Source: an uncultured Lachnospiraceae bacterium
Lineage (GTDB): Bacteria; Bacillota; Clostridia; Lachnospirales; Lachnospiraceae
Length of the DNA stretch: 33,855 nt
Assembly: GCA_947586255.1 (NCBI GenBank)
Contig: CANPXP010000030.1
Span: forward strand, 1-33,855
Direction of reading: 5' to 3'
Each line of letters opens with the position of its first letter. The first letter of the stretch is position 1. Shown piece by piece: positions 1-5,930 of this stretch. Under the pieces are notes generated by a model. That model searched no databases, was not told the origin of the DNA, and saw nothing but the letters and a program-made list of their open reading frames with translations. Made by a program: the position numbers and the translations under genes.

Positions 1-329
1 ACCTCAACAGCGTCTGTCTTCTTGTCTATCCCCATAATCAGGAATGTCATGATGTCTTTGTTGTAGGTATATATTTTCCCGTTATATTTGATCCAGTCTT
101 CCTGCCAGACGCTCTCTTCCTGTTCCGATACCTCTTCGACCGGTCTGACAATCTCGAGGTAATCCTGGGCGTTCTGCCGCATCAGGCTGTTCTTCCCCAT
201 AGCTCGCACAACAAAAAAAGCGGCAAAGCATACAGCTGTCAACAGTAATACCGCACCGAAACTCACCCCAAGAATCCACTTCAGGCGGCAGCGCTTCTTT
301 CCGCGTCGACCTGCTTTGCTTCTTTTCAA
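1..329 (-). CDS. LytR-CpsA-Psr (LCP) family-like membrane protein, 3' end outside window
   Basis: Partial gene; only the first 109 or so codons are present. The start is a TTG at 329-327, chosen because AGGAGG lies 7 bases upstream. An ATG in another frame at 333-331 is only 3 bases from the AGGAGG, and its frame gives no membrane protein. The protein begins with a Lys/Arg-rich cytoplasmic tail (LKRSKAGRRGKKRCR), then one hydrophobic segment (residues about 19-39, WILGVSFGAVLLLTAVCFAA). An acidic stalk follows, and then a segment ending DIMTFLIMGIDKKTD, which resembles the opening strand of LCP domains (typically a LLLGxD/R pattern). LCP proteins attach teichoic acids or other glycopolymers to the cell wall on the outer face of the membrane. 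The family call is an inference from topology and this short motif, because the catalytic arginines are beyond the window. The gene is read leftward from a strong promoter embedded in the operator array. Confidence 0.6.
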   Translation of the reverse strand, partial: MKRSKAGRRGKKRCRLKWILGVSFGAVLLLTAVCFAAFFVVRAMGKNSLMRQNAQDYLEIVRPVEEVSEQEESVWQEDWIKYNGKIYTYNKDIMTFLIMGIDKKTDAVE

Positions 330-348
330 TCATGTTCCTCCTCTACCA

Positions 349-431
349 GTTTTAAACGTAAATTACAGTTACGTTTAAAACATATGTATTATATACGTTT
401 AAAACAGGTGTTGTCAATATAGTTTTAAGCG
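349..431. promoter_or_regulatory. Operator array: four GTTTTAAACGTA-type sites between divergent genes
   Basis: Site A is GTTTTAAACGTAA at 349-361. Site B is its exact inverse, TTACGTTTAAAAC at 369-381, so A and B form a perfect 13-base inverted repeat with a 7-base centre. Site C, TACGTTTAAAAC, is at 394-405, in the same orientation as B. Site D, GTTTTAAGCG at 422-431, is a weaker copy. Site C fills the spacer of the leftward promoter, A and B cover its start point, and D lies in the spacer of the rightward promoter. This arrangement is typical of repressor operators. The likely binder is the Xre-type protein encoded at 557-904, which is inferred from position only. Confidence 0.7.
388..417 (-). 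promoter_or_regulatory. Strong promoter for the LCP-type gene
   Basis: On the minus strand a perfect -35 TTGACA (417-412) and a perfect -10 TATAAT (393-388) are separated by 18 bases. The 18-base spacer contains one full copy of the GTTTTAAACGTA repeat (405-394). Transcription would begin near 381, at the edge of the inverted repeat. Its -35 overlaps the -35 of the opposing promoter for the Xre-type gene. Confidence 0.75.
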
Positions 432-439
432 GATAATAT
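411..439 (+). promoter_or_regulatory. Promoter for the Xre-type regulator
   Basis: TTGTCA (411-416) and TAATAT (434-439) are 17 bases apart. The weak operator copy D sits in the spacer, consistent with autoregulation. The start point would be near 446, leaving a leader of about 110 bases before the ATG at 557. I see no other gene in this AT-rich leader. Confidence 0.5.
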
Positions 440-556
440 TTATGATATCTATAATTGCTACAATAGACAATTTCGCTAGTTTCGATATCAATCAGTTGCA
501 AGCTATGTATATGGCTGACGGGAATGTCCACGCTCAAATAAAACAGGAGGCTTTCT

Positions 557-904
557 ATGAACTACGATCGGCTGGCGGCCGGCGAAAGGCTGCGTTCAAA
601 GCGCATCTTACTGGGAATGACACAGGAGGAAATCGCTGAAAAAATCAATCGTGCCGGCAAATACTATGCCGATATTGAACGCGGCAGCTGCGGTATGTCC
701 ACAGAAACACTTTTATCTCTGGCCTCCGTACTGGATATGTCGCTGGACTATATTATTTTAGGTAAAACCGAAACGGAAAACGTACTGACGCATACAGATG
801 AAGTCGCCGCAATCATGAGCCTTCTTGATACGTATCCAGCCAAAAGCAGATCATATGCCTTGAACCTGCTGCGGCTGTTTCTGGTCGCCTGCGGAAATGA
901 ATAA
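557..904 (+). CDS. Xre/Cro-C1 family transcriptional regulator, 115 aa
   Basis: Small DNA-binding regulator. Residues about 8-64 form a Cro/C1-type helix-turn-helix: RLRSKRILLGMTQEEIAEKI is helix 1 to helix 2, NRAGKYYADIERG is the recognition helix region, and TLLSLASVLDMSLDYIILG closes the fold. The remaining 45 or so residues are helical and probably a dimerisation tail. The ATG at 557 is preceded by AGGAGG at 545-550 with a 6-base gap. The gene diverges from the LCP-type membrane protein, and the region between them carries repeated operator-like sites over both promoters, so it probably represses both itself and its neighbour. It could also be a remnant regulator of a lost mobile element, but no such element is visible. 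The HTH call is sure; the target is inferred. Confidence 0.85.
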   Translation: MNYDRLAAGERLRSKRILLGMTQEEIAEKINRAGKYYADIERGSCGMSTETLLSLASVLDMSLDYIILGKTETENVLTHTDEVAAIMSLLDTYPAKSRSYALNLLRLFLVACGNE

Positions 905-928
905 ATATCGTATAACGAAAAACACGCG

Positions 929-964
929 AAAAAAGCACCGTAAAATCAATGATCTTACGGTGCT
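929..964. terminator. Bidirectional rho-independent terminator
   Basis: AGCACCGTAA (934-943) pairs perfectly with TTACGGTGCT (955-964) around an 11-base loop. On the minus strand the stem is followed by six T residues (complement of 929-934), which makes it a strong end for the GGGtGRT operon. On the plus strand it is followed by TCCGCTTTTC, a weaker tract that could end the regulator transcript. Confidence 0.85.
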
Positions 965-1023
965 TCCGCTTTTCTGATAATTCAATTTATCAAATATTGA
1001 TTCCCGGTTCCGGGTTTCCCGAT

Positions 1024-2034
1024 TTAGAACTTGCCCGCCTTCGCCGCTTCCTCTATAGAAACCGCAACGGCAACAGTAGCGCCTACCATCGGGTTGTTAC
1101 CCATACCGATCAGGCCCATCATCTCTACGTGAGCCGGCACGGAGGAAGAACCCGCGAACTGCGCGTCGGAATGCATACGGCCGAGCGTATCCGTGAAGCC
1201 GTAGGATGCGGGACCCGCAGCCATGTTATCGGGATGCAGCGTACGTCCCGTGCCGCCGCCGGAGGCCACGGAGAAGTACTTCTTACCCGCTTCCGTTCTC
1301 TCCTTCTTGTATGTACCCGCTACGGGATGCTGGAATCTGGTCGGGTTCGTGGAGTTACCGGTGATGGAGACGTCCACATTCTCTTTCCACATGATCGCCA
1401 CGCCCTCGGGGACGGAGTTTGCGCCGTAGCAGTTTACTTTGGAGCGAAGGCCGTCAGAGTAAGAGATTCTCTCGATCTCTTTCACTTCGTTCGTGTAGGG
1501 ATCGTACTCTGTCTCGACGAACGTGAAACCGTTGATTCTGGAAATGATCTTCGCCGCGTCCTTGCCAAGACCGTTCAGGATAACGCGCAGAGGCTTCTGG
1601 CGAACCTTATTGGCCTTCTCAGCGATACCGATTGCGCCCTCTGCAGCCGCGAAGGACTCGTGACCTGCCAGGAATGCGAAGCAGTCCGTATCCTCCTCCA
1701 ACAGCATCTTACCCAGGTTGCCGTGTCCGAGACCAACCTTGCGGGTGTCCGCAACAGAGCCGGGGATGCAGAATGCCTGCAGACCCTCGCCGATCGCTGC
1801 GGCAGCCTCAGCCGCTTTTCTGCAGCCCTTCTTGATCGCGATCGCCGCGCCTACCGTGTATGCCCAGCATGCGTTCTCAAAGCAGATCGGCTGAATCTTC
1901 TTCACCTGATCATAGACGTCCAGACCGGCATCTTTTGTGATTTTTTCGGCTTCCTCAAGGGAAGAAATACCATAACTGTTCAGTACGGAATTGATCTTGT
2001 CAATTCTTCTCTCATATGATTCAAATAAAGCCAT
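1024..2034 (-). CDS. GGGtGRT family protein, 336 aa, function unknown
   Basis: This is a conserved bacterial protein of the GGGtGRT family, named after a glycine-rich motif. The motif is at residues 259-265 (GGGTGRT) and is followed by a conserved block with HPDNMAAGP, GRMHSDAQF and MGLIGMGNNPMVG. The protein is about the usual family length (roughly 330). It has no signal peptide or membrane segment and is presumably cytoplasmic. Cysteines occur at 51, 56, 71, 89, 118 and 202. The start is the ATG at 2034; AGGAGG lies 11 bases upstream, slightly far but the only good site. It is the second gene after a NifU-like scaffold protein, and the pair ends at a strong terminator. The neighbour suggests a role linked to iron-sulfur or another metal cofactor. 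No reaction is known to me for the family. Confidence 0.85.
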   Translation of the reverse strand: MALFESYERRIDKINSVLNSYGISSLEEAEKITKDAGLDVYDQVKKIQPICFENACWAYTVGAAIAIKKGCRKAAEAAAAIGEGLQAFCIPGSVADTRKVGLGHGNLGKMLLEEDTDCFAFLAGHESFAAAEGAIGIAEKANKVRQKPLRVILNGLGKDAAKIISRINGFTFVETEYDPYTNEVKEIERISYSDGLRSKVNCYGANSVPEGVAIMWKENVDVSITGNSTNPTRFQHPVAGTYKKERTEAGKKYFSVASGGGTGRTLHPDNMAAGPASYGFTDTLGRMHSDAQFAGSSSVPAHVEMMGLIGMGNNPMVGATVAVAVSIEEAAKAGKF

Positions 2035-2060
2035 CTTATTCTAATCCTCCTATCTGTATT

Positions 2061-2110
2061 TCGAGTTTGCGAAGCAAATCTCGAGAGGTTAATTTCGAAG
2101 AAATTTACCT
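2061..2110. repeat. Two tandem hairpins with GAA triloops in the intergenic gap
   Basis: Hairpin 1 (2062-2083) is CGAGTTTGC-GAA-GCAAATCTCG, with one bulged T. Hairpin 2 (2086-2110) is AGGTTAATTTC-GAA-GAAATTTACCT, an 11-base stem with a single T-T mismatch. Both are closed by C-GAA-G on the plus strand. They fill most of the 79-base gap between the NifU-like and GGGtGRT genes, ahead of the GGGtGRT ribosome binding site. They may stabilise or process the mRNA, or belong to a dispersed palindrome family. Confidence 0.7.
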
Positions 2111-2113
2111 CAT

Positions 2114-2806
2114 TTATTCGCATCTGGGGTCAATGATCTTGACAGCGTCGTCCACGCGTCCGTACTGCCCGCAGGCCTTCTCATACGCGGTGTTCGGATC
2201 GTCGCCCTTCTTGATAAAATCAGTCATCTTGCCGAGGCTTACGAACTTGTAACCGATGATCTCATCGTTGGCGTCAAGCGCGATACCCGTCACATAGCCT
2301 TCCGCCATCTCGAGGTAACGGGGGCCTTTCTTCAGCGTGCCGTACATGGTGCCGACCTGGCTTCTCAGGCCCTTGCCCAGATCCTCAAGACCCGCGCCGA
2401 CCGGAAGTCCTTCCTCGGAGAAAGCGGACTGGGAACGGCCGTACACAATCTGCAGGAACAGCTCTCTCATCGCCGTGTTGATCGCGTCGCACACGAGGTC
2501 GGTATTCAACGCTTCCATCACCGTCAGACCCGGCAGGATCTCAGCGGCCATCGCTGCGGAGTGCGTCATGCCGGAGCAGCCGATCGTCTCGACGAGCGCT
2601 TCCTGTATAATGCCTTCCTTTACGTTCAGCGTCAGCTTGCAGGCGCCCTGCTGGGGAGCGCACCAGCCCACACCGTGAGTCAGTCCGGAAATATCCTTGA
2701 CTTCCTTCGCCTGCACCCACTTCGCCTCTTCCGGGATGGGAGCGCAGCCATGATGTACGCCCTGTGCTACGGTACACATTTCTTCAACTTCTTTTGAATA
2801 GATCAT
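2114..2806 (-). CDS. NifU-like iron-sulfur scaffold family protein, 230 aa
   Basis: This resembles the NifU N-terminal/IscU scaffold fold. The segment ETIGCSGMTHSAAMAAEILPG (residues 73-93) matches the Cys-containing helix start of IscU/NifU proteins, and further cysteines are at 49 and 56 (GWCAPQQGACKL), 11, 21 and 106. The second half (from about 130) is longer than in a plain IscU and has no family I recognise. The start chosen is the ATG at 2806, which has AAAGGAG with a 7-base gap. An in-frame upstream extension (to 2866) lacks such a site. It is followed by the GGGtGRT gene on the same strand. The two are often neighbours in anaerobic Firmicutes, from memory. A cofactor-assembly role is likely but its client is unknown. 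Confidence 0.75.
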   Translation of the reverse strand: MIYSKEVEEMCTVAQGVHHGCAPIPEEAKWVQAKEVKDISGLTHGVGWCAPQQGACKLTLNVKEGIIQEALVETIGCSGMTHSAAMAAEILPGLTVMEALNTDLVCDAINTAMRELFLQIVYGRSQSAFSEEGLPVGAGLEDLGKGLRSQVGTMYGTLKKGPRYLEMAEGYVTGIALDANDEIIGYKFVSLGKMTDFIKKGDDPNTAYEKACGQYGRVDDAVKIIDPRCE

Positions 2807-2843
2807 GTGATAACTCCTTTCGATTATGTAATAGTATTTGCTA

Positions 2844-2863
2844 ACAGACCCACGCGGATCTGT
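2844..2863 (-). promoter_or_regulatory. Leader hairpin upstream of the NifU-like gene
   Basis: On the minus strand ACAGATCC pairs with GGGTCTGT around a GCGT loop, with one U-G wobble that is only favourable on this strand. It lies about 37 bases before the ATG. It does not have a T tract and is not a terminator. The promoter of this gene is not clear to me in the 120-base gap 2807-2926. Confidence 0.4.
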
Positions 2864-2926
2864 CATAACCGCTGCTTCTATTCTCGCATATCACAGCCAA
2901 AAAATCCAGTCATTTCTAAAAAGAAA

Positions 2927-3745
2927 TTACGACAGTATCATCCTGTCATTGGCGAACTCACCGCCGCTGATCTCCTCGAACTTCGCCATCAGATCAGACA
3001 CGTGGAGGTTCTTCTTCTCCTCGCCGCGCACGTCGTAGATGATCTTACCCTCGTGCATCATGATGAGCCGGTTGCCGTGGGCGATGGCGTCCTTCATGTT
3101 ATGGGTGACCATCATGGCCGTCAGGCTGCTCTCCGCAATGATCTTGTCAGACAGGGCGAGCACCTTCGCCGCCGTCTTCGGGTCTAACGCCGCCGTGTGC
3201 TCGTCTAAGAGGAGCAGCTTCGGCCGCTGCATGGACGCCATCAGCAGCGTGACCGCCTGTCTCTGTCCGCCGGACAGAAGACCCACCTTCGACGTCAGGC
3301 GATCCTCCAAGCCGAGATCCAGCATCTTCAACATTTCCCTGTACTTGATCTTCTCTTCCTTGGTCACGCCCCATTTTAAGGTTCTTCCTCTGCCACGTCT
3401 CGCGGCGATCGCCATGTTCTCCTCGATGGACATCGTCGCCGCCGTGCCCGTCATGGGATCCTGAAAGACGCGGCCGAGGAATTTGGCTCTCTTGTGCTCC
3501 TGGAGAGAGGTCACGTCGTTCCCGTCGATCAGAATCGAGCCCTTATCGATCGCCCACACGCCCGCGATCGCGTTGAGCATGGTGGATTTCCCTGCCCCGT
3601 TTCCGCCGATGATGGTCACGAAATCTCCCTCGTTGAGCTGCAGGTTCAGGCCGTCCAGCGCCACCTTCTCGTTGATGGTGCCAGGATTAAAAGTCTTGTG
3701 AATATCTTTCAATTCCAATGTATACTGTTTCGTCTCACCGCTCAT
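2927..3745 (-). CDS. ABC importer ATP-binding protein (TrpZ-like), 272 aa
   Basis: This is the cytoplasmic ATPase of a binding-protein-dependent importer. It has a Walker A motif GGNGAGKST (residues 47-55), a Q-loop region (GRVFQDP), the ABC signature LSGGQRQ, a Walker B motif with LLLLDEHTAALD, and an H-loop in MVTHNM. All are intact. The start chosen is the ATG at 3745, whose first bases overlap the permease stop as ATGA and which has AAAGGAG 10 bases upstream. Longer in-frame starts would lie inside the permease gene. The order lipoprotein-permease-ATPase with this ATPase type matches the TrpXYZ class (PF04392-linked), of which the pneumococcal members carry tryptophan. The substrate here is not certain. 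It is the last gene of its operon. Confidence 0.9.
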   Translation of the reverse strand: MSGETKQYTLELKDIHKTFNPGTINEKVALDGLNLQLNEGDFVTIIGGNGAGKSTMLNAIAGVWAIDKGSILIDGNDVTSLQEHKRAKFLGRVFQDPMTGTAATMSIEENMAIAARRGRGRTLKWGVTKEEKIKYREMLKMLDLGLEDRLTSKVGLLSGGQRQAVTLLMASMQRPKLLLLDEHTAALDPKTAAKVLALSDKIIAESSLTAMMVTHNMKDAIAHGNRLIMMHEGKIIYDVRGEEKKNLHVSDLMAKFEEISGGEFANDRMILS

Positions 3746-4686
3746 GACTTTGCCGCTCCTTTCCTGCCGAATTTTTCTTTCAGATAAGGAATGGACAGGA
3801 AGCACGCCACGACGATCGCCGAGAAGAGTTTCAGGTCGTCAGACGGCATCTTGAGCCAAAGCACGAAAGCGATGACGGCGTAGTAGATCACCGCGCCGAT
3901 GATCACGGAGACCATCGTGAACGCAAACGCCATCTTCCGCCCAGCACAGAATTTGCCGAACAGCACCTCGCCGATGATGACCGCGGCCAAACCGATGACG
4001 ATGGCGCCGCGCCCCATGTTGACGTCCGCCGCGCCCTGATACTGCGCGTAGAGTCCGCCGCTCAATCCCACCAGACCGTTGGAGATCATCAGGGCCAGCA
4101 CGGTGTGAAAATTGGTGTTGATGCCCTGCGCCTTGGCCATGCGCATATTGCAGCCCGTGGCGCGGATCGCCTGTCCCTGCTCCGTCCCGAAATAGCAGTA
4201 CAGGATTCCCACCAGAATCAGACAGCCCAGAATCACGCCGCCGTAAAACTTAAATTTCGTCAGCGCGTCTCCGGATATGTACCGCGAGGAAACCACCAGC
4301 CTGTACTGATCCACATTGATCGGCTGATTGGATTTGCCCATGATATTCAGATTGACGGAATACAGGGATATCTGCGTCAGGATGCTGGCCAGAATACCGG
4401 GGATGCCCAGCGCCGTGTGCAGAAGTCCCGTCACCATGCCCGCGAGCATGCCTACCGCGAAGGAGACAAGCAGCGCAGCCCAGGGTTCCATGTCCGCGGC
4501 GCGGACCAGCATGACAGCCGTGGCACCGCCCGTCGCCAGTGTGCCGTCCACCGTAAGATCCGCAAAATCCAGCAGCCGGAAAGTGATGTAAACGCCCAGC
4601 GCCATGATACCCCAGATGAGTCCCTGGGCCACCGCGCCCGGCATCGCCCGCAGAAGCGACAGCGGATTGAGTGCTAATAAGATCAT
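3742..4686 (-). CDS. ABC importer permease (TrpY-like), 314 aa
   Basis: This is an integral membrane permease with about eight to nine hydrophobic segments. They start at residues about 12-30 (GAVAQGLIWGIMALGVYITF) and run to the C-terminus (LFSAIVVACFLSIPYL). It belongs to the branched-chain-amino-acid-like permease superfamily, seen in the LLDFADLTVDGT opening and the GINTNFHTVLALMISNGLVGLSGGL cytoplasmic loop region. The start chosen is the ATG at 4686 with GGAGG 7 bases upstream. An in-frame extension to 4818 reads a non-membrane segment through the end of the lipoprotein gene and is rejected. Its stop overlaps the ATPase start by four bases, a sign of translational coupling. Confidence 0.9.
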   Translation of the reverse strand: MILLALNPLSLLRAMPGAVAQGLIWGIMALGVYITFRLLDFADLTVDGTLATGGATAVMLVRAADMEPWAALLVSFAVGMLAGMVTGLLHTALGIPGILASILTQISLYSVNLNIMGKSNQPINVDQYRLVVSSRYISGDALTKFKFYGGVILGCLILVGILYCYFGTEQGQAIRATGCNMRMAKAQGINTNFHTVLALMISNGLVGLSGGLYAQYQGAADVNMGRGAIVIGLAAVIIGEVLFGKFCAGRKMAFAFTMVSVIIGAVIYYAVIAFVLWLKMPSDDLKLFSAIVVACFLSIPYLKEKFGRKGAAKS

Positions 4687-4705
4687 TTTGTAACCTCCAA
4701 GAACG

Positions 4706-4733
4706 ATGGGGATGGCAGAACTGTCATCCCCAT
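4706..4733 (-). promoter_or_regulatory. Intercistronic hairpin between lipoprotein and permease genes
   Basis: ATGGGGATG (4706-4714) pairs perfectly with CATCCCCAT (4725-4733). The stem is 9 bases with a 10-base loop and no T tract. Such hairpins after a binding-protein gene commonly protect its mRNA 3' end, so that the lipoprotein is made in excess over the permease. That role is inferred here. Confidence 0.6.
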
Positions 4734-4744
4734 AGATGCATCGT

Positions 4745-5836
4745 TTATTCCTCTTCCACGGTGATCGCCGTGTAGTCGTCCGGAACCGTAACGCCCAGCT
4801 CCGTGCAGATCGCCTCATTGTACTCCTTGGTTACCTGCGGAGCGTACTGAATCTCCATGGTGGAAATGTCGGCGCCGTTCACGAGAATATCGTAAGCCAT
4901 CTCGCCGGCCTTGTAGCCGATATCATAGTAGCTGATGGACAGCGTCGCAACACCGCAGCCTGCGCAGATGCCTTCCTCGCCGGCGATGATCGGAACCCCT
5001 GCCGGAAGAGCCACATTGTTGATCAGCTCCGTGGAACCCGCCATCGTGTTGTCGGTGGGGATATAGAGCACATCACAGGACTCGCACGCGCTGGTCACAA
5101 CCGCCTGGATTTCGTTGGAATCCGCTGCCGTGAACTCCTCATACGCGATCTCGTCCTCGTCCAGACATGCCTCGAACAGCGCCGCCTGATACTCGGAGTT
5201 GGGCTCCGCGGAACAGTACAGAATACCTACCTTCTGCGCGTCGGGGAACAGCTCCACCAGCATGTTCTCCTGCTCGTCGATGGGAGCCAGATCGGAGGTG
5301 CCGGAGATATTTGTTCCCGTCGCACCCGTCCAGTCGGCAATATCGAGAGCCGTCGCGTAATCCGTGATGGATGTGCCGAGAATCGGGATCTCGTTGGTAG
5401 CTGCGGCAGCCGCCTGCAGAGGTGCCGTCGCGTTCGCCAGAATCAGATCTACGTCGTCTGTCACGAACTGTGTGATGATGGTCGCGCAGTTTGCCTGCTC
5501 GCCCTGTGCGTTCTGCATGTCAAAGGTCACGTTCTCGCCGAGCAGATCCGTGAGCGCCTCCTGGAAGCCCTTGGTCGCCTCATCCAGCGCCGGATGCTCC
5601 AGAAGCTGGCAGATGCCGATGCTGTACTCCTGATCGGAAGCAGCCGCATCGCCGGTCTCCTCCGCAGTGTCCGCCGCCTCTTCCGTCTCCGCCGCAGCAT
5701 CCTCTGCCGGTTCCGCCGTCTCCTCCGCGGGAGCCGCGCTGTCAGCAGAAGCGTCTCCGCTGTCGGAGCCGCAGCCCGCAAGCGTGACAGCCGTCATGGC
5801 AGACGCTAACAGTAATGCCAATGTTTTCTTTTTCAT
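4745..5836 (-). CDS. ABC importer substrate-binding lipoprotein (TrpX-like, PF04392 type), 363 aa
   Basis: This is the extracellular solute receptor. It has a lipoprotein signal peptide with KKK at 2-4, a hydrophobic core, and lipobox L19-A20-G21-C22. Cys22 would be lipidated and anchored outside the membrane. An acidic Ala/Glu-rich linker (about 23-72) follows, then a two-lobed binding domain starting EYSIGICQLLEHPALDEATKGF. Features such as LILANATAPLQAA, TNEIPILGTSITDY and GVPIIAGEEGICAGCG match the ABC_sub_bind family. The start is the ATG at 5836 with AGGAGG 7 bases upstream; an in-frame ATG two codons earlier is too close to it. It is the first gene of the operon, with its own promoter. 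Tryptophan or another aromatic compound is the best guess for the ligand. Confidence 0.88.
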   Translation of the reverse strand: MKKKTLALLLASAMTAVTLAGCGSDSGDASADSAAPAEETAEPAEDAAAETEEAADTAEETGDAAASDQEYSIGICQLLEHPALDEATKGFQEALTDLLGENVTFDMQNAQGEQANCATIITQFVTDDVDLILANATAPLQAAAAATNEIPILGTSITDYATALDIADWTGATGTNISGTSDLAPIDEQENMLVELFPDAQKVGILYCSAEPNSEYQAALFEACLDEDEIAYEEFTAADSNEIQAVVTSACESCDVLYIPTDNTMAGSTELINNVALPAGVPIIAGEEGICAGCGVATLSISYYDIGYKAGEMAYDILVNGADISTMEIQYAPQVTKEYNEAICTELGVTVPDDYTAITVEEE

Positions 5837-5900
5837 AATCATTCCTCCTCCATATTTACTCACACGCTTTAAAGCATGAAAGCGTATGCTTTCCTATGAA

Positions 5901-5929
5901 AATATACACGAATTTTACGGATTCGTCAA
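5901..5929 (-). promoter_or_regulatory. Promoter of the TrpXYZ-like operon
   Basis: On the minus strand TTGACG (5929-5924) and TATATT (5906-5901) are 17 bases apart, giving a start near 5894. The leader then contains two adjacent palindromes: AAAGC-GTAT-GCTTT (5879-5892) and CACGCTTTAAAGCATG (5863-5878, one mismatch pair). The repeated AAAGC/GCTTT arms can pair in more than one way. Confidence 0.65.
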
Positions 5930-5930
5930 T

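Noticed and set aside
82..333. An 83-codon minus-strand frame starting ATG at 333
   Set aside because: The AGGAGG is only three bases from this ATG and the product has no recognisable feature. The overlapping TTG frame gives a membrane protein with an LCP-like motif and ideal spacing.
557..904. Toxin-antitoxin pair with the Xre-type gene as antitoxin
   Set aside because: No small toxin gene lies next to it; the downstream region is a terminator and the upstream neighbour is a membrane protein.
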